NCBI GenBank assembly: GCA_036501145.1
Contig: DASYAV010000162.1
Span: forward strand, 4,060 to 68,059
Source: PALSA-505 sp036501145
GTDB taxonomy: Bacteria; Actinomycetota; Actinomycetes; Streptosporangiales; Streptosporangiaceae
Direction of reading: 5' to 3'
DNA: 64,000 nt
Shown: piece after piece, positions 17,418 through 25,744 of the stretch
How the letters are laid out: every line of letters starts with the position of its first letter
Position numbering within the stretch: position 1 is the stretch's first letter
Translations under genes and position numbers: made by a program
Notes under the pieces: generated by a model
What the model saw: only the letters and a program-made list of their open reading frames with translations
Told to the model about the DNA's origin: nothing
Database searches by the model: none

Positions 17418-18700
17418 TGCTGTTCTCCAAGCCGGGTCGTCACCGAGAGGAACCACTCCTCCAGGCTGGTCTGCGCCTCGCCGAGGCGGTACACGGAGAT
17501 CCCGCCGTTCACCAGCCGCCGGTTGACCTCGGCCACCGCCTCCCGCGACGCGCCGCCCGGCAGCGTCACGGTCAGCCCGGCGTCGGCCGGGCTGGTGCCG
17601 GCGGCGATCTGCGCCTCGTCGATGAGCCGGGCCGCCGCCTGCGGGTCGGAGCAGTCCACCCGCACCGTGCGGGCGCCCGCGCCGCGGACCAGTTCGTCGA
17701 TCGAGCCCTGCCGGATCACCCGGCCCCGGTCCACGATCGCCACCGCGTCGCAGGTGCGCTCGACCTCGTCCAGCAGGTGCGAGGACAGCATCACCGTCCG
17801 TCCCTCGCCGACCAGAGACTTGATCATGGAACGCATCTCGTGCATGCCGGCCGGGTCGAGGCCGTTCATCGGCTCGTCCAGGATGAGCAGTTCCGGGTCG
17901 CCGAGCAGGCAGGCCGCCACCCCGAGCCGCTGCCGCATGCCCATGGAGTACGCGGCCACCCGGTCATCGGCCCGGCCGGCCAGCCCGACCCGGCGCAGCG
18001 CCGGGCCGATCCGCTCGCCCGCGCCCGGCCCCCGGGCGGCCGCGAGCAGCCGCAGGTTCTGCTGGCCGGTGAGATGGCCGTGGAACCGCGGCTCGTCCAC
18101 GATCGCGCCGACCCGGGCCAGCGCCCGGGACCGCTCACCGGGCACCGGCACCCCGAGCAGCGCCATCGTGCCGCTGTCGGCGTGGGTCAGGCCGAGCAGG
18201 GTGCGGATCAGCGTGGTCTTGCCCGCGCCGTTCGGGCCCAGGTAGCCGAACGCGCAGCCGCGCGGCACCTGCAGGTCCACGTCGTCGACCGCGACGTTCG
18301 TCCCGAACCGCTTGGTCAGCCCGTGCGCCTCGACAGCCCAGCCGCCCGCCGGCCGGGCCGGCCGGCGAATCGGCCTCGGGCCCGCAGCCGCCACTGGGCC
18401 TGGCCTGCGCGCCGCTTCCGGCGTCCGCACCGCTTCCGGCACTGGCAGCCCCGGCACCGGCGGCTCCGGCTCCGCCGGGTGCGGCTCCGCCGGGTGCGGC
18501 TCCGCCGGCGGCGCATCCGTCCCGGCCCGTTCCCACCGTTCATCGATGGCCGGCCGCCGGTCGCGCCGGCGCCCGGCCGACCGGACGCCGAAGTAGGCCA
18601 GCCCGGCCACGACCAGCACGGCGAGCAGGATCCCGCCGCCGCCGAAGTGGAAGCCGCCGGAATGGCCGCCGAGGGCGAGTATCCGATGTTGATCAGTCAC
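17414..18700 (-). CDS. ABC transporter ATPase with N-terminal membrane helix and Pro-rich linker
   Basis: A 428-residue protein. The ATPase core begins about residue 120: Walker A GPNGAGKTT, signature YSMGMRQRLG, Walker B LLILDEPMNGLDP and the switch region LSSHLLDEVERTCD. The first ~120 residues are unusual for this family: a predicted membrane helix (GGGGILLAVLVVAGLAYFGV), a basic stretch, then a low-complexity linker with PAEPH repeats and further Pro/Ala. The ATPase may thus be anchored to the membrane by itself. The start is the GTG at 18700. It lies 94 bases after the response regulator and overlaps the permease start. Confidence 0.88.
   Translation of the reverse strand: MTDQHRILALGGHSGGFHFGGGGILLAVLVVAGLAYFGVRSAGRRRDRRPAIDERWERAGTDAPPAEPHPAEPHPAEPEPPVPGLPVPEAVRTPEAARRPGPVAAAGPRPIRRPARPAGGWAVEAHGLTKRFGTNVAVDDVDLQVPRGCAFGYLGPNGAGKTTLIRTLLGLTHADSGTMALLGVPVPGERSRALARVGAIVDEPRFHGHLTGQQNLRLLAAARGPGAGERIGPALRRVGLAGRADDRVAAYSMGMRQRLGVAACLLGDPELLILDEPMNGLDPAGMHEMRSMIKSLVGEGRTVMLSSHLLDEVERTCDAVAIVDRGRVIRQGSIDELVRGAGARTVRVDCSDPQAAARLIDEAQIAAGTSPADAGLTVTLPGGASREAVAEVNRRLVNGGISVYRLGEAQTSLEEWFLSVTTRLGEQQ
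18468..18512. repeat. 15-bp tandem repeat coding the PAEPH units
   Basis: GGCTCCGCCGGGTGC is present twice exactly (18468-18482, 18483-18497), with a third partial copy after it. On the minus strand it encodes the PAEPH repeats in the linker of the ABC ATPase. Such in-frame repeats tend to change copy number by slippage and would change linker length without a frameshift. Confidence 0.7.
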
Positions 18701-18794
18701 GGTGCCATCGTGGCGAGCCGGGCCCCGGCTGTCGTCATGCCTGGGTGTCGACCCGCGTCATCCCCGGGATGGACGGCCCCGGGATGGACGGCGG

Positions 18795-19484
18795 TCAGGA
18801 CGCGGCGACCAGCCCTGACTCATACGCGATCATCACCAGCTGGGCGCGGTCCCGCGCGCCCAGCTTGGCCAGGATCCTGCTCACGTGCGTCTTGGCGGTG
18901 GGCATGCTGATGTGCAGGTTCTCCGCCAGCTCCTGGTTCGACAGGCCCTGGGCGACCAGCAGCAGCACCTCGCGTTCCCGCTCGGTGAGCTGGCCGAGCG
19001 CGCTGCGCCGCGCGGCGGGCGTCCGCCGCTGCCCGGCGAAGTGCGCGATGAGGCGGCGCGTCACGCTCGGCGCGAGCAGCGCCTCACCCGCGGCGACGAC
19101 CCGGATCGCGGCCAGCAGCTCCTCCAGCGGGCGGCTCTTCAGGGTGAACCCGCTCGCCCCCGTCGCCATCGCGTCGAAGACGTATTCGTCCTGGTCGAAC
19201 GTGGTGAGGATGAGTACTCGCGAGCCGGTCGTGGCCGGATTCGCCTGGCCGGAAAGATGCCCAGCGGGATGGGTGATCCGCCGGGTGGCCTCGATCCCGT
19301 CCATCACCGGCATCCGGACGTCCATGATCACGACGTCGGGCTGGGCCCGCGCGGTCAGCTCGACGGCCTCGGCGCCGTCCGCGGCCTCCCCGACGACCTG
19401 CATATCGTCCTCCGCGTCGATCAGCGCGCGGAACGCGGTGCGGAGCAGTTCCTGGTCATCGACGACCAGCACGCGGATGGTCAC
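18795..19484 (-). CDS. NarL/LuxR-type response regulator
   Basis: A 229-residue two-component regulator. The receiver domain starts VTIRVLVVDDQELLRTAF and has the phospho-acceptor Asp in DVVIMDVRMPVMDGIEATRR, Thr in LILTTFDQDEYVFDAM and Lys in GFTLKSRPLEEL. The LuxR helix-turn-helix follows (LTEREREVLLLVAQGLSNQELAENLHISMPTAKTHVSRIL). The GTG start overlaps the kinase stop by four bases. The ABC genes downstream on the same strand are the likely target, with sensor, regulator and exporter in one operon. Confidence 0.95.
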   Translation of the reverse strand: MTIRVLVVDDQELLRTAFRALIDAEDDMQVVGEAADGAEAVELTARAQPDVVIMDVRMPVMDGIEATRRITHPAGHLSGQANPATTGSRVLILTTFDQDEYVFDAMATGASGFTLKSRPLEELLAAIRVVAAGEALLAPSVTRRLIAHFAGQRRTPAARRSALGQLTEREREVLLLVAQGLSNQELAENLHISMPTAKTHVSRILAKLGARDRAQLVMIAYESGLVAAS

Positions 19485-20785
19485 CCGGCGTCCTGCAGCG
19501 GAATCCGGGCCCGCACCTGGAAGCCGCGTGGGCATGCCGGGTGCGCCACCAGCAGCCCGCCGAACGCGCTGACCCGTTCCCGCATGCCAGCGATGCCGTG
19601 CCCGGCCACCTGCCCCGCACCCGCACCGGTGTCTGGGGCCGGGCCGGGATCCACGGCCGCCCCGTCGTCGGTGACCGCGATGCTCACCGCCCGGTCAGAC
19701 ACCGACAGATCGACGCTGGCCCGCGCGCCCGGGGCGTGCTTGACCACGTTGGTGAGCGCCTCCTGGATGACCCGGTACACCGACAACCCGAGCGCGGGCG
19801 ACAGCGGCCGGCCCGCGCCCGACACGTGCAGCTCGACCGGCGTGCCCGCGGCCCGCACCGTCGCCACCAGCTGATCCAGGTCCGCCAGGCCCGGCGCCGG
19901 GCCGAGCGTGGCCGGCCGGACCTCCTCGTCGCGCAGCAGCCCAAGCACCGCCCGCAGTTCCTCCTGGGCGGTCCGGCCGATCGACTCGATCGACTCCAGC
20001 GCGCCGGCCGCCTGCGCCGGGTCCCTGGCCATCAGCCGCCGGCCGACCCCCGCCTGCACGGTGATCACCGCCAGGCCGTGCGCGATGACGTCGTGCAGTT
20101 CCCTGGCGATGCGGACCCGCTGCTCGCTGAGCTCGCGCCGGGCACGCTCGGTCTCGGCGGCCCGCTGCTGCTCGGCCTGCCAGGCCAGGCCGGCCACGTA
20201 CCTGCGCCGCGCGGCCACGCTGTCGCCGATGAACCAGGCCGCGGCCAGCGGGAGGAAGCTCTCCACCGCGGCGTGCACGGCCGGGGAGAGGCCGAACCTG
20301 GCCCAGGAGACCAGCAGCGCGGCGCCGATCACCACGGCCGCGGCCAGCGCCACGCGAATTGAACGTTGGCGCGCCAGGCTGCTGGCGATGGCGTACACGG
20401 CGAGGGCCAGCAGCAAAGTGAACGGCACCGAGGTGTTGCCGCTCGCGATCTCCACGGCCACCACGGTGGTCGTCAGTACCAGCAACGGGACCGGCCAGCG
20501 CCTGCGGAAGGCGGGCCAGCGCCCGGGGAGGGCGGCGGGCGCGAGGACCAGCACGATCAGCAGAGCCACCCCGATCAGCGGGAGCTTCGGCGCGGGCGCA
20601 TGCGGGGGTACACGAATGGTCAGCACCCCCGCGGCCACGCAGGCCAGCACGGCCAGCACAGTCAGCAGGGCCAGCGCGACCCGGCCGAGACGGGTGTCGT
20701 ACAGGCCCGGTGCCCGCGCGGGCACCGGGGCCACATCATCACTGGACACACCACCGACGGTAGCGAGCGGGCCTGGCCAGCGCAT
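19481..20785 (-). CDS. NarL-type sensor histidine kinase (HisKA_3)
   Basis: A 434-residue membrane kinase. The N-terminal part has about five hydrophobic helices with almost no extracellular domain (for example VALALLTVLAVLACVAAGVLTI and LPLIGVALLIVLVLAP), suggesting sensing within or at the membrane. The dimerisation helix carries the phospho-His in RVRIARELHDVIAHGLAVI. The HATPase_c domain shows the N-box in YRVIQEALTNVVKHAPG and the G-box in GHGIAGMRERVSAFGG. The start at 20785 (MRWPGPLATV) is preferred; a GTG at 20749 is possible. It is translated just before its response regulator. Confidence 0.93.
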   Translation of the reverse strand: MRWPGPLATVGGVSSDDVAPVPARAPGLYDTRLGRVALALLTVLAVLACVAAGVLTIRVPPHAPAPKLPLIGVALLIVLVLAPAALPGRWPAFRRRWPVPLLVLTTTVVAVEIASGNTSVPFTLLLALAVYAIASSLARQRSIRVALAAAVVIGAALLVSWARFGLSPAVHAAVESFLPLAAAWFIGDSVAARRRYVAGLAWQAEQQRAAETERARRELSEQRVRIARELHDVIAHGLAVITVQAGVGRRLMARDPAQAAGALESIESIGRTAQEELRAVLGLLRDEEVRPATLGPAPGLADLDQLVATVRAAGTPVELHVSGAGRPLSPALGLSVYRVIQEALTNVVKHAPGARASVDLSVSDRAVSIAVTDDGAAVDPGPAPDTGAGAGQVAGHGIAGMRERVSAFGGLLVAHPACPRGFQVRARIPLQDAG

Positions 20786-20848
20786 CAATCCCAGGGATGA
20801 CGAATCGGTCCCGCGTATGACGGCCCTGGCCGTTAGGTTGGGGGGACG

Positions 20849-21238
20849 ATGGATGAAAGATCTGATGGCGCGGCCGTCATCCCGCCCGGTGCCGAGTCGC
20901 AGACCGTGCCGGCCAGCATGGCCGCCGAGTTCTCCTCGCTGAGCACTCCGTACTGCTGGGTCATCACCGAGGATCTGGTGGCCGGCTACGACGGGGCCGC
21001 GCCCAGTGCGGTCGGCAGGTACGGGCCGCCGCAGGCCGAGTTCCGGGACGTGCACGAGGCGCTGTCGGCGGGCCGCTGGTTCCGGCTGGCCGGCGGCGAC
21101 GGGCAGCCTCGCGCGGTGGGCCGGATCTACGACCCCACCGGGAAGAACGACCGTGCCCCGCTGGATGACTTCGGCGCCACCGAGCTGGGCGCCACGGGCG
21201 TCGAGTACCGGGTCAGCGGCCAGTGGGAAGCGGCCTGA
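20849..21238 (+). CDS. Conserved hypothetical protein
   Basis: A 129-residue soluble, acidic protein with no signal peptide or membrane segment. It has a CWVITEDLVAGYDG start to the ordered part, a GRYGPP turn, RWFRLAGGDGQPRAVGRIYD, and an APLDDFGATELGA segment before a YRVSGQWEAA end. That general layout (WVIT, PLDDFG, Y-x-x-G-x-W) is found in small actinobacterial proteins of unknown function. It is divergent from the sensor kinase and convergent with the epimerase. No function is assigned. Confidence 0.65.
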   Translation: MDERSDGAAVIPPGAESQTVPASMAAEFSSLSTPYCWVITEDLVAGYDGAAPSAVGRYGPPQAEFRDVHEALSAGRWFRLAGGDGQPRAVGRIYDPTGKNDRAPLDDFGATELGATGVEYRVSGQWEAA

Positions 21239-21247
21239 CCGGGTGGG

Positions 21248-22249
21248 TCACCGGTCCTGCGACTCGGCGATGTGCATCCGGATGACGGACTCGAAGTCCG
21301 GGTCGGGCGCCAGGCCGAGCCCGCGTGCCCGGTCGGCGCGGACCCGGGCCGGCCAGCTCAGCACGAGCCGCTCGATCGCCGGGTCCCGAACCCAGTCGAT
21401 ACGTGCGGCGGCCTCGGGCCCGGCTACCCGCGCCAGCGCGGCCACCATGCCGGCCACGCTGACCGTGAGCGCGGGCAGGGTGACCGCGGTGTGCCCGCCC
21501 CAGGCCGCGGCCGACGCGGTGGCCGCGCACAGCAGCCCCTCGATGGCCCGGGCCGGGGAGGCCAGCGCGGCCTCGGTCTGCGCGGGCACCGGGCAGACCG
21601 CCCGCTGGCCGGCCAGCGGCTCACGGATGATGCCGGACAGGAACCCGGACGCGGCCGCGTTCGGCCGGCCCGGGCGCACGCTGACTGTCATCAGCCGGAC
21701 CGCCCGGCCCGCCAGGAAGCCCTTGCGGGTGTAGTCGGCCAGCAGGTGCTCGCCGATCAGCTTCTGCGTGCCGTAGCTGGACTGCGGGGCGGGCAGGGTG
21801 TGGTCGTCGACGACCGGCGGCAGCGGGTGCTCGGCCGCGTGCCCGAACACGGCCAGCGAACTGGCGAACACCACCACCGGGTGGCCGTCCAGTGCCCGGC
21901 ACACGGCCAGCAGCGCCTGCGTCGTGGCCAGGTTCGCCTCCATGCCCAGGTCGAAGTCCGCCTCGCACTCCCCGCTCACCGCCGCGGCCAGGTGGAACAC
22001 CAGGTCCGTCGCGGCCAGCGCGTCCCGGGCGGCGCCGCCCGGGGCGAGCAGCGCGGCCAGGTCGCCCTCGATCGCGGTCACCCGGCCGTCCGCGGCCAGA
22101 TCGGCGGGCACCGGCGCCCGGTCCACCAGCGTCAGCCGCCGCAGCGGCCGCTCCGGCTGCCCGGCCACGGCCAGCGGGCCGGCCGCCAGCAGTTCGCGGG
22201 CCAGCCGGGCGCCGAGGAACCCCGCCCCGCCGGTGATCAGGACGTTCAA
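21248..22249 (-). CDS. denD: D-erythronate dehydrogenase-like NAD-dependent epimerase/dehydratase
   Basis: A 333-residue extended SDR. The N-terminal LNVLITGGAGFLGARLARELL binds NAD, and the active site is SSYGTQKLIGEHLL (Tyr, Lys) with the Ser in VVFASSLAVFG. SVRPGRPNAAASGFLSGIIREPLAG and LPALTVSVAGMVAAL are characteristic of the DenD subgroup, which oxidises D-erythronate to 2-keto-tetronate at C2. The start appears to be a TTG overlapping the stop of the upstream GNAT gene by four bases (TTGA). The usual DenD partners are not next to it, so the pathway role is uncertain. Confidence 0.85.
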   Translation of the reverse strand: MNVLITGGAGFLGARLARELLAAGPLAVAGQPERPLRRLTLVDRAPVPADLAADGRVTAIEGDLAALLAPGGAARDALAATDLVFHLAAAVSGECEADFDLGMEANLATTQALLAVCRALDGHPVVVFASSLAVFGHAAEHPLPPVVDDHTLPAPQSSYGTQKLIGEHLLADYTRKGFLAGRAVRLMTVSVRPGRPNAAASGFLSGIIREPLAGQRAVCPVPAQTEAALASPARAIEGLLCAATASAAAWGGHTAVTLPALTVSVAGMVAALARVAGPEAAARIDWVRDPAIERLVLSWPARVRADRARGLGLAPDPDFESVIRMHIAESQDR

Positions 22250-22785
22250 AGGTCGATGCCCATCAGCCAGTAGCCGGGCTGGCCCGGCTGGAGCCGGAAC
22301 CCGGCCGTGATCACCTGCCAGCCCTGCGCCAGGTAGAAGTTCTGCGCGGCCGTGGCGTCGGGGTGGCAGCTCAGCACGCCGGTGCCGGGCCGGGGCGGGG
22401 CCAGCAGCGCGGTCATCAGCTGCCGGCCGATGCCCCGGCGCTGCTCGCCGGGGACCACGGCCACGTGCACGATCTCCAGGCAGGACGGCCCGAGCCAGCG
22501 TTGCGCCGCCTCGCCGCCGACGGCGGTGGCCACCTTGTCCCGCCACCAGTCGCCGGGGTGTGCGGTGACCGCCAGGGCGAAGCCGGCCACCCGGCCGTCG
22601 GGGCCGGCCGCCACCGGGAGGCGGAAGCCGTCCCGGCCGGTGTAGCGGCTTACCCGGTCGCGCAGCTGCTCGGCCTCGCCGGATGGCTCCTCGTACGGCG
22701 GCTGGCCGAACGCGGCCCGGTAGACCGCGACGCAGCCGTCCAGCACCGGGTCCGGCGGCCCGGCGGTGTAGGTCTGCACGTCCAC
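22246..22785 (-). CDS. GNAT-family N-acetyltransferase
   Basis: A 179-residue acetyltransferase. The acetyl-CoA pyrophosphate loop reads VHVAVVPGEQRRGIGRQLMTALL (motif A, R-R-G-I-G-R), and motif B is ATAAQNFYLAQGWQVIT. The N-terminal half (VAVYRAAFGQPPYEEPSGEAE) is typical of the subgroup that acetylates small amines or protein N-termini. The substrate is unknown. It is first in a two-gene operon with denD, the pair being joined by a 4-base overlap. Confidence 0.9.
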   Translation of the reverse strand: MDVQTYTAGPPDPVLDGCVAVYRAAFGQPPYEEPSGEAEQLRDRVSRYTGRDGFRLPVAAGPDGRVAGFALAVTAHPGDWWRDKVATAVGGEAAQRWLGPSCLEIVHVAVVPGEQRRGIGRQLMTALLAPPRPGTGVLSCHPDATAAQNFYLAQGWQVITAGFRLQPGQPGYWLMGIDL

Positions 22786-22895
22786 GCCTCCGATCCTGCC
22801 ATCGCGGTTGCCTGGCGGGGACCGTTACCGGCCGCGCGGGGGACGCTGGTTAGGGTGGTCGGGACAGTGCCTCGCCGACCGGGGGAGGGAGGCTC

Positions 22896-24149
22896 ATGGC
22901 CGGGCCACCGAAGTCCCGCAACCGTGCCCGGAGCCCGTTGCTGCACTATGCGGCGCTGCTCACGCCGCGCGGCGCCGTCGCCGGGCGGGTGGCCGCCGAG
23001 CGCGACGCGGGCCAGCGGCTCAGCCGGCTGGCCGGTGCCGCCGCCGACCGGGTCAGGCAGCGCCGGCGGCCCACCCGGCCCACCATGCGCGCGCTCACCG
23101 CGTCGGCCGGCGGCCGGCTGCGCTGGACCACTGCCCCGGCCCCCACGCTGGCCGGGCCGGACGCGGCGCTGGTGCGCCCGGTCGCGGTGGCCACCTGCGA
23201 CCTGGATCCGCTGGTCGCCCTGGGCACCAGCCCGTTCCCGCTGCCGCTGCACCTCGGCCACGAGTGCGTGGCCGAGGTGGTGCAGACCGGTGACCGGGTC
23301 ACCGGCGTGACGCCGGGCCAGCGGGTGATCGTCCCGTTCCAGATCAGCTGCGGGCACTGCCCGGCCTGCCTGGCCGGCCACACCGGCAACTGCCTGACCG
23401 TGCCGCCGGTGTCGATGTACGGCTTCGGCGTCACCGGCGGGCACTGGGGCGGCGCCTACTCCGGCCTGCTCGCCGTGCCCTACGCCGACGCGATGCTGGT
23501 GCCGCTGCCGCCCGGCGTGGACCCGGCCGCGGTGGCCAGCGTGGCCGACAACGTGCCCGACGCCTACCGGCACATCGCCCCGCACCTGCCCGGCCTGCTG
23601 GAGACGGACCCCGGGGCCGAGGTGCTCATCGTCGGCAGCCTCACCCGGCGGTCGGCGCTGGGCGGCAGCGTGCCGCTGTACGCCGGGCTGATCGCCCGCG
23701 CCCTCGGCGCCGCCGCGGTGACCCTGGCCGACCGCAGGCCGGCCGTCATCGCACAGGCCGGCCGCCTGGGCCTGGAGGCCATCGCGCCCAGGGACCTGCG
23801 GCGGCGCCGGCCGGCGCCGCTGGTGGCCGACCTCAGCGCGCACCCGGCCGGGCACCGGCTGGCGCTGGCGTGCACCGCACCGGACGGGATCTGCAGCAAC
23901 ATCGGGACCCTGCACCGCACCGCGCGCCTGCCCATGCTGGCCATGTACGCCCGCAACGTGACCCTGCACATCGGGCGGGCGCATGCCCGCACGCTGATCC
24001 CGGACGTGCTCGGCCTGGTGGCCAGCGGGCGCCTGCACCCGGAGACGGTGACCAGCACGCTGGCCCCGCTGGACGATGCGCCGCAGGTGCTGCGCGAGCA
24101 CTTCCGCGGCGGCGGGATCAAGGCGATACTGACCGCGCCGGGAGCCTGA
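22896..24149 (+). CDS. Zinc-dependent alcohol dehydrogenase (MDR) with 63-residue N-terminal extension
   Basis: Medium-chain dehydrogenase. The catalytic zinc ligands are the Cys in VATCDLDPL and the His/Glu in LHLGHECVAEV. The structural zinc loop keeps four Cys in SCGHCPACLAGHTGNC. The nucleotide fold is less regular than usual (VLIVGSLTRRSALGGS in place of GxGxxG). The normal family start would be MRALTASAG at 23085, but the only strong Shine-Dalgarno (GGGAGGGAGG) lies before the ATG at 22896, giving a basic Arg/Ala-rich extension. Its substrate is unknown. Confidence 0.88.
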   Translation: MAGPPKSRNRARSPLLHYAALLTPRGAVAGRVAAERDAGQRLSRLAGAAADRVRQRRRPTRPTMRALTASAGGRLRWTTAPAPTLAGPDAALVRPVAVATCDLDPLVALGTSPFPLPLHLGHECVAEVVQTGDRVTGVTPGQRVIVPFQISCGHCPACLAGHTGNCLTVPPVSMYGFGVTGGHWGGAYSGLLAVPYADAMLVPLPPGVDPAAVASVADNVPDAYRHIAPHLPGLLETDPGAEVLIVGSLTRRSALGGSVPLYAGLIARALGAAAVTLADRRPAVIAQAGRLGLEAIAPRDLRRRRPAPLVADLSAHPAGHRLALACTAPDGICSNIGTLHRTARLPMLAMYARNVTLHIGRAHARTLIPDVLGLVASGRLHPETVTSTLAPLDDAPQVLREHFRGGGIKAILTAPGA

Positions 24150-24153
24150 CGGG

Positions 24154-24933
24154 TCAGCCGGGCTTACCGGCCTCGATGAGGAACCGGGTCGTGTGGGCCA
24201 GGAACGGGCCGTCGCGCCGGATCCGCTCGTGCAGCGCCAGCAGCCGGTCGCGATACTCCCCGACGGTGAACCCCGGCACCATCCAGACCACCTTGCGCAG
24301 GAACCACACCACCGCGCCGATGTCGAAGAATTCGGTGCGCAGCGACTCCAGCCGCAGATCCACCACCTCGAGCCCGGCCGCCCGCGCGGCGTCGCGGGCG
24401 TCGTCGGGGTTGCGGTCCCCGTGCACCTCGGCGGGCTGCGGCCCGGTGAACCATTCGACCAGCCCGGCGACGCTGCGCGGGCCGACCTGCTGGGAGAAGT
24501 ACGTGCCACCCGGCCGCAGCACCCGGGAGATCTCGGCCCACCAGGTGGTGACCGGATGCCGGCTGACCACCAGGTCGAAGGCCTCGCCGCCGAACGGCAG
24601 CGGCGGCTCGTCGGGGTCGGCGACGACCGCGACGCCGCGCGGGTGCAGCAGCCGGGTGGCGCTTTCGATGTTCGGCGGCCAGGACTCGGTGGCCACGGTC
24701 AGCGGGGGCAGCGTCTGCACCCCGGCGAGCACTTCGCCACCGCCGGTCTGGATGTCCAGCGCGGCGCTGGCCCGGGCCATCCGGGCCGCCATCATCCGCT
24801 GGTACCCCCAGGGCGGCCGTTCCTCGGTGGCCCGCCCGTCCAGCCAGGAGAAGTCCCAGCCCGCCATGGGGGCGGAGTCGGCCTCGGCCAGCAGGTCGTC
24901 GAACGAGCGCGGATCGTCGGTTCGGGTAGACAT
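24154..24933 (-). CDS. SAM-dependent class I methyltransferase
   Basis: A 259-residue methyltransferase. ALDIQTGGGEVLAGV is motif I (SAM-binding glycine loop), VAVVADPDEPPLPFGGEAFDLVVSRHPV covers motifs II-III, and SRVLRPGGTYFSQQVGP is the post-III strand. The C-terminal part (ESLRTEFFDIGAVVWFLRKVVWMVPGF) is typical of a group related to rRNA and small-molecule methyltransferases. The start at 24933 (MSTRTDDPRSF) is one of three close ATGs. The acceptor is unknown. It converges with the MDR gene, only four bases apart. Confidence 0.87.
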   Translation of the reverse strand: MSTRTDDPRSFDDLLAEADSAPMAGWDFSWLDGRATEERPPWGYQRMMAARMARASAALDIQTGGGEVLAGVQTLPPLTVATESWPPNIESATRLLHPRGVAVVADPDEPPLPFGGEAFDLVVSRHPVTTWWAEISRVLRPGGTYFSQQVGPRSVAGLVEWFTGPQPAEVHGDRNPDDARDAARAAGLEVVDLRLESLRTEFFDIGAVVWFLRKVVWMVPGFTVGEYRDRLLALHERIRRDGPFLAHTTRFLIEAGKPG

Positions 24934-24967
24934 GCGGTCCATCATCCCGGCCTCCCGCCGCCGGGCG

Positions 24968-25744
24968 TCAGCGGGCCGGCCGGGCTGACTTGGGGCGGGT
25001 CGGCTGCCAGCGGAACATCAGCCGTGCGGCGAGCAGCCCAGCGGCCCCCCAGCAAGCCAGCACTGCGATGTCGCGCCCGGACAGCAGTGCCTCCCCGGAC
25101 GAATACTGCAGCGCCCGGGTCGTGGCGTCGATCACCGGCTGCGCCGGGAAGTAGCTGGCCAGCGTGGTCAGCCAGTGCGGCTCGTTGCCCAGCGGCCCGA
25201 ACGCTCCGGAGATCAGGATGACCGGGAGGTAGGCCACCATCAGCACCGGCCAGGCGCTGGCCACGTTCGGGATGATGCCAGTGACGGCGATGGCGGCCGC
25301 CGCCCAGGCCAGCGCGCCCAGCACCAGGCTGAGCAGCGCGCCCAGCACGCCCGCGGTGGTCAGGTGAGTGTGGTAGAGCAGCACGCCGATGGCCATGGTG
25401 ATCGCACCGGCCAGTACCGCGACGATCACGGTGGCGATGATCCGTGCGACGAAGTAGCACCACGGCGGCAGGGGAGTGGCCCGCCACCGCTTGAGCACGC
25501 CGGCTTCGCGCGCGGCCACCAGGGTGATCCCGTTGGTGCTCCAGGCGGTGATCGTCACCCCGAGCACGGCCAGCCCGGCCAGCCGGTCCGGGGCCACCGG
25601 GCCCTTGCCGATGTGCGAGACGATCAGCAGCAGTGCGGGCAGGATGACCCCGCCCACCAGCGCCCGCGGCGTGCGCAGCAGCAGCATGAACTGGTAGCGG
25701 ATCTGGGCCACCAGCAGCACCCCGGTGCCCGGCAGCTCAGGCAT
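24968..25744 (-). CDS. ABC-2 type transporter permease
   Basis: A 258-residue integral membrane protein with six hydrophobic segments, for example ALVGGVILPALLLIVSHIG, IIATVIVAVLAGAITMAIGV, GALLSLVLGALAWAAAAIAV and VLMVAYLPVILISGAFGPLG. The last one is a hallmark of ABC-2 (DrrB/NodJ-like) exporters. The ATG overlaps the ATPase end by eight bases, so the two are coupled. It is last in an operon of a small membrane protein, an ATPase and this permease, divergent from a sensor-regulator pair that probably controls it. Confidence 0.92.
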   Translation of the reverse strand: MPELPGTGVLLVAQIRYQFMLLLRTPRALVGGVILPALLLIVSHIGKGPVAPDRLAGLAVLGVTITAWSTNGITLVAAREAGVLKRWRATPLPPWCYFVARIIATVIVAVLAGAITMAIGVLLYHTHLTTAGVLGALLSLVLGALAWAAAAIAVTGIIPNVASAWPVLMVAYLPVILISGAFGPLGNEPHWLTTLASYFPAQPVIDATTRALQYSSGEALLSGRDIAVLACWGAAGLLAARLMFRWQPTRPKSARPAR

